7,478 bases of DNA from JAUREX01 sp964472135. GTDB taxonomy: Bacteria > Pseudomonadota > Alphaproteobacteria > Rhodobacterales > Rhodobacteraceae. The DNA lies in assembly GCA_964472135.1 (NCBI GenBank), contig CAYYJB010000087.1, forward strand, positions 1 to 7,478, written 5' to 3'. The translations under genes and the position numbers were made by a program. The notes below the pieces were generated by a model. The model searched no databases. It worked only from the letters and a program-made list of their open reading frames with translations, and was not told the origin of the DNA. Below, in pieces: positions 6,169 through 7,478 of this stretch; within the stretch, counting starts at the first letter, position 1, and each line of letters starts with the position of its first letter.

Positions 6169-6199
6169 CGCATACCATCCACTCCATGTGGGTTGTCAA
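6169..6199 (-). promoter_or_regulatory. Leftward early promoter for the Cro-like gene and operon
   Basis: On the - strand a perfect TTGACA (6199-6194) is followed after 19 bases by TATGCG (6174-6169). The -35 is ideal but the spacer is long, so the -10 assignment is less sure. The predicted start would be near 6162, on operator candidate 1, and the spacer holds the dyad at 6179-6191. The + strand has TTGTCA at 6193-6198, overlapping this -35; it may serve the repressor gene, though no good -10 follows it. Confidence 0.55.
6179..6191. promoter_or_regulatory. Operator candidate 2 (CCAC-N5-GTGG)
   Basis: CCACTCCATGTGG is a 13-bp dyad in the spacer of the leftward promoter. It starts 29 bp from the CCA of candidate 1, close to three helical turns, and has the same CCA-N7-TGG outline, although its interior differs. 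It could be a second, weaker site for the same protein. Confidence 0.45.
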
Positions 6200-6216
6200 G
6201 CCGAAAAAACGTGTAA

Positions 6217-6224
6217 GGTCGACC
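6217..6224. promoter_or_regulatory. 8-bp perfect palindrome before the repressor start
   Basis: GGTCGACC, immediately followed by AACTT; the run CCAACTT at 6223-6229 repeats the left half of operator candidate 1. It sits in the repressor's own leader, so it could be an autoregulatory half-site. A short palindrome of this size can arise by chance. Confidence 0.3.
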
Positions 6225-6241
6225 AACTTCCTGAGGTCCAG

Positions 6242-6514
6242 ATGCCGAGAACAAGAACCACCCGTGCGCCGTTTGCCGCTGTTGGCGAGCGGCTGACCGC
6301 TGTTCGAAAGACTCTGGGCGGCAGCCTATCGCAGTCAGAGTTCGCGGGTCGCCACGGTTTCAACGTCTCGACCTACAACACCTGGGAGACAGGCTTGCAC
6401 AGGATCGGTGTCGACGAAGCGGAAATACTGTGCGCAACCTACGGGCTGACGCTGGACTTTATATACCTCGGCAGGAGAGACGGGTTGTCCGAGTATGCCT
6501 TAAAAGTCCTGTAG
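6242..6514 (+). CDS. XRE-family CI-like repressor lacking a cleavage domain
   Basis: A 90-aa protein. Residues 29-50 (LSQSEFAGRHGFNVSTYNTW and after) are a clear XRE helix-turn-helix, with the signature Q-S-E-F-A in helix two and a recognition helix ending in TWETG. The remainder (IGVDEAEILCATYGLTLDFIYLG) is the usual last part of the five-helix domain. There is no S24/LexA-like protease or dimerisation domain, so SOS self-cleavage is not expected. The ATG at 6242 has GAGG five bases upstream; an in-frame ATG at 6188 lies inside the promoter region and is rejected. It is divergent from the Cro-like gene. GC content is visibly lower than in the replication operon. It probably maintains lysogeny by binding the nearby operators. 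Confidence 0.85.
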   Translation: MPRTRTTRAPFAAVGERLTAVRKTLGGSLSQSEFAGRHGFNVSTYNTWETGLHRIGVDEAEILCATYGLTLDFIYLGRRDGLSEYALKVL

Positions 6515-6612
6515 GGCACCCGCCCCATGTGCATGACGACGTGATCAAGTGGCACGTCAAGCTGTAGGGCAATCTCGATCATCCTGTCGAGACGTCGGTC
6601 AACTGTTTTCAT
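6439..6612 (-). CDS. Small convergent protein overlapping the repressor 3' end in antisense
   Basis: A 57-aa protein of unknown family. It is charged and helical in character (DRRLDRMIEIALQLDV, then PLDHVVMHMGRVPYRTFKAY), which could suit a small DNA- or protein-binding factor. The ATG at 6612 has AAAGGG six bases upstream and sits below a good promoter (TGGACA, 18 bases, TATAGA). Its last 76 bp are antisense to the repressor gene, so transcription through it would oppose repressor expression. An antirepressor or interference role is inference. Small size and antisense overlap keep the confidence moderate. Confidence 0.5.
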   Translation of the reverse strand: MKTVDRRLDRMIEIALQLDVPLDHVVMHMGRVPYRTFKAYSDNPSLLPRYIKSSVSP

Positions 6613-6628
6613 AATATCCCTTTCGGTG

Positions 6629-6647
6629 CTATAAAATTTTTCTATAG
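6629..6647. promoter_or_regulatory. AT-rich imperfect palindrome at the 57-aa gene promoter
   Basis: CTATA and TATAG bracket nine A/T-dominated bases, and 15 of 19 positions are consistent with the dyad. It overlaps the -10 (TATAGA) of the leftward promoter. It stands out as an AT-rich island in GC-rich DNA and looks like an operator. Confidence 0.5.
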
Positions 6648-6670
6648 AACGCAACCGCTGGGGGTGTCCA
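6641..6670 (-). promoter_or_regulatory. Leftward promoter of the 57-aa gene
   Basis: TGGACA (6670-6665), an 18-base spacer, then TATAGA (6646-6641) on the - strand. The -35 lies partly inside a perfect 6-bp inverted repeat (CGCTGG / CCAGCG, 6656-6673) and the -10 inside the AT-rich palindrome. That arrangement suggests control from two sites. Confidence 0.5.
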
Positions 6671-6673
6671 GCG
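6656..6673. repeat. 6-bp perfect inverted repeat over the -35 element
   Basis: CGCTGG and CCAGCG are separated by six bases. It overlaps the -35 of the promoter for the 57-aa gene and may be an operator. Confidence 0.4.
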
Positions 6674-6762
6674 CGTTGACCTCGCTTTTCAACGTGTGCC
6701 CACGCGCAGCGCCCTTCCTTCCGACGAATCGACGGCCTGCCCCCTCTCGCAGCATGTCCTTG

Positions 6763-6781
6763 CTTTACGTTTCCAGTAAAG
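6763..6781. repeat. Inverted repeat CTTTAC-N7-GTAAAG
   Basis: The 6-bp arms are perfect. The right arm is followed by a near-copy (GTAAAAG at 6784-6790). Bases 6773-6785 match the reverse complement of the 13-bp operator core in 9 of 13 positions. It lies upstream of the rightward promoter and could be an auxiliary operator or activator site. Confidence 0.45.
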
Positions 6782-6794
6782 ATGTAAAAGGGGG

Positions 6795-6823
6795 TTGAGT
6801 TTCCATAATAACTGGATTATGCA
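6795..6823 (+). promoter_or_regulatory. Rightward promoter for the 71-aa gene pair
   Basis: TTGAGT (6795-6800), a 17-base spacer and TATGCA (6818-6823). The -10 is close to the TATGCG proposed at the leftward promoter, and the spacer is filled by operator candidate 3. A start near 6830 would give a short leader ending in GGAGG. Confidence 0.5.
6802..6816. promoter_or_regulatory. Operator candidate 3 (TCCA-N7-TGGA)
   Basis: TCCATAATAACTGGA shares TCCA, TAACTGGA and spacing with the element at 6149-6163 (12 of 15 bases). It also lies within the inverted repeat CATAAT-N6-ATTATG (6804-6821). It sits between the -35 and -10 of the rightward promoter, where binding would repress. Confidence 0.6.
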
Positions 6824-6848
6824 ACCTTCGGCAACACCGGAGGACCCC

Positions 6849-7064
6849 ATGCTCACCCCCTGCCCTGACGGCACGACGGCGCTCATCGAGGCGCGGATCG
6901 TGCTCACCTCGCCCGACCACGCGGGCAACGCCGATCTGCGCCTTTACGCCTGGGCGCTCTTGAAATCCGACCGCGGCCAGACGGTGCGCCAGACGCGCCT
7001 CGCCGCCATGCAGGCCAGCGTCGGCCTGCGCCGCCCCCTCGCGCTCGCGGAGGGCCACGCATGA
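6849..7064 (+). CDS. Small hypothetical protein, first gene of the rightward pair
   Basis: A 71-aa protein with no family I recognise. It has a mixed hydrophobic/polar start (ALIEARIVLTSPDHAGNADL) and a helical second half (LRLYAWALLKSD, later RQTRLAAMQASV). There is no signal peptide and no membrane segment. The ATG at 6849 is set by a perfect GGAGG five bases upstream; an in-frame ATG further upstream lies within the promoter. The stop overlaps the next start as ATGA. Codon use returns to the high-GC3 style of the phage operon. Its placement just beyond the repressor suggests an accessory or lysogeny-region gene. Confidence 0.75.
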   Translation: MLTPCPDGTTALIEARIVLTSPDHAGNADLRLYAWALLKSDRGQTVRQTRLAAMQASVGLRRPLALAEGHA

Positions 7065-7478
7065 CCGCCCCCGCAAGCGTGATCTGGGCGCCCTTCTCGT
7101 GGGAGACCGTCACCGACGGCACGACCGGCTGGATCTGGACGACCGTGCGCATATCCAGCCTTTCCAAAGCCCGCACCACCAAACCGGATTGGCACTGGCT
7201 CAGCCGCGGCACCCACGGCTTGTTGATCTTGCCGAACCTGCCCATGGGCGACGAAGGCTGGGTCAACGAACTGCTCGAGGACGACCCTCGCGACGTCGCG
7301 GCGATCGCCGGTTGCCCCTTCATCGAATGCAGCCCGCCCGCCTGCACCCCGGGCGAGGACGATTGCGGCATGATCGTCGTCCACCTGCCCGGCGGGGGGC
7401 GGATGACGCTCACCCACACCACCCCCGACGGCGCCGAGGCGATCCGCAAGGCGGTCCTCTCGATGATGGCGACCGACC
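7061..7478 (+). CDS. Partial gene, Trp-rich hypothetical protein with four cysteines
   Basis: The first 139 codons of a gene that continues past the right edge. The ATG at 7061 overlaps the upstream stop as ATGA and has GGAGGG six bases before it. The N-terminal 70 residues are Trp-rich (W9, W14, W24, W26, W44, W46, W67). Residues 85-102 hold C85, C90, C95 and C102 (C-x4-C-x4-C-x6-C), which could bind metal or form disulfides. A later hydrophobic strand (MIVVHLPGGG) is followed by a helix. There is no signal peptide. I do not recognise the family; its partner upstream suggests joint function and co-regulation. Confidence 0.75.
   Translation, partial: MTAPASVIWAPFSWETVTDGTTGWIWTTVRISSLSKARTTKPDWHWLSRGTHGLLILPNLPMGDEGWVNELLEDDPRDVAAIAGCPFIECSPPACTPGEDDCGMIVVHLPGGGRMTLTHTTPDGAEAIRKAVLSMMATD

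Noticed and set aside
6188..6241. An upstream in-frame ATG for the repressor
   Set aside because: It lies inside the promoter and operator region, and the ATG at 6242 has a proper GAGG ribosome site.
6760..6788. TTGCTT-N17-TGTAAA as the promoter for the rightward pair
   Set aside because: It fits the consensus less well than TTGAGT-N17-TATGCA just downstream, and it would give a longer leader. It is kept only as a possible auxiliary site because of the inverted repeat there.
6944..7449. Leftward open frames opposite the rightward pair
   Set aside because: The rightward genes have strong GGAGG sites, an ATGA junction and the right codon bias; the leftward frames have none of these.
1..7478. 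tRNA, rRNA, CRISPR array, insertion sequence or phage attachment site
   Set aside because: I saw no cloverleaf with a T-loop, no regularly spaced direct repeats of CRISPR length, no transposase and no integrase or identifiable att core in the window.

Overview
The window looks like the early/regulatory and replication region of a temperate siphophage-like prophage (or phage) from a high-GC alphaproteobacterium, most likely Rhodobacterales (a Paracoccus/Rhodobacter-type host). This rests on the very GC-rich, GC3-biased and lysine-poor genes, the compact overlapping leftward operon, and the gene content: a CI-like/Cro-like divergent switch followed by a DUF1937 protein, a CHC2-Toprim primase and a D5/P4-type SF3 helicase. 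The host assignment is inference from style; no host marker gene is present.

Layout, right to left. 6242-6514 (+) is a 90-aa XRE-family repressor with no cleavage domain. Divergent from it, 5867-6136 (-) is an 89-aa Cro-like HTH protein; the 105-bp gap carries the control sites. Leftward from the Cro-like gene runs one tightly coupled operon: a structured, terminator-containing 230-bp leader, then a DUF1937 protein (5152-5631), a coiled-coil protein (4946-5209), a small membrane protein (4642-4944), a CHC2/Toprim primase (3539-4642), a protein with SANT/Myb-like modules (2674-3546), a small exported protein (2324-2677), an SF3 helicase (501-2324) and a winged-helix protein (245-514). Almost every junction is an ATGA, TGATG or short overlap, so translation is probably coupled. 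The leftmost 244 bp holds no gene I can support.

Right of the repressor the base composition drops. A 57-aa leftward gene (6439-6612) overlaps the repressor's 3' end in antisense and has its own AT-rich, dyad-rich promoter. Further right a second control region (about 6760-6848) drives a rightward pair: a 71-aa protein (6849-7064) and a gene running off the right edge (7061 to the end). Neither is recognised.

How it fits together: the repressor and Cro-like protein probably set lysogeny versus lytic growth. When the leftward promoter is open, the primase and SF3 helicase start phage replication, with the DNA-binding proteins as accessory or regulatory factors. A near-identical 15-bp element (TCCA-N7-TGGA) occurs at the leftward promoter and at the rightward promoter 650 bp away, which suggests both are run by the same repressor. 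The other notable signals are a 29-bp perfect palindrome inside the coiled-coil gene, a hairpin-rich leader with overlapping terminator and antiterminator stems, and a predicted secreted protein placed between two replication genes.
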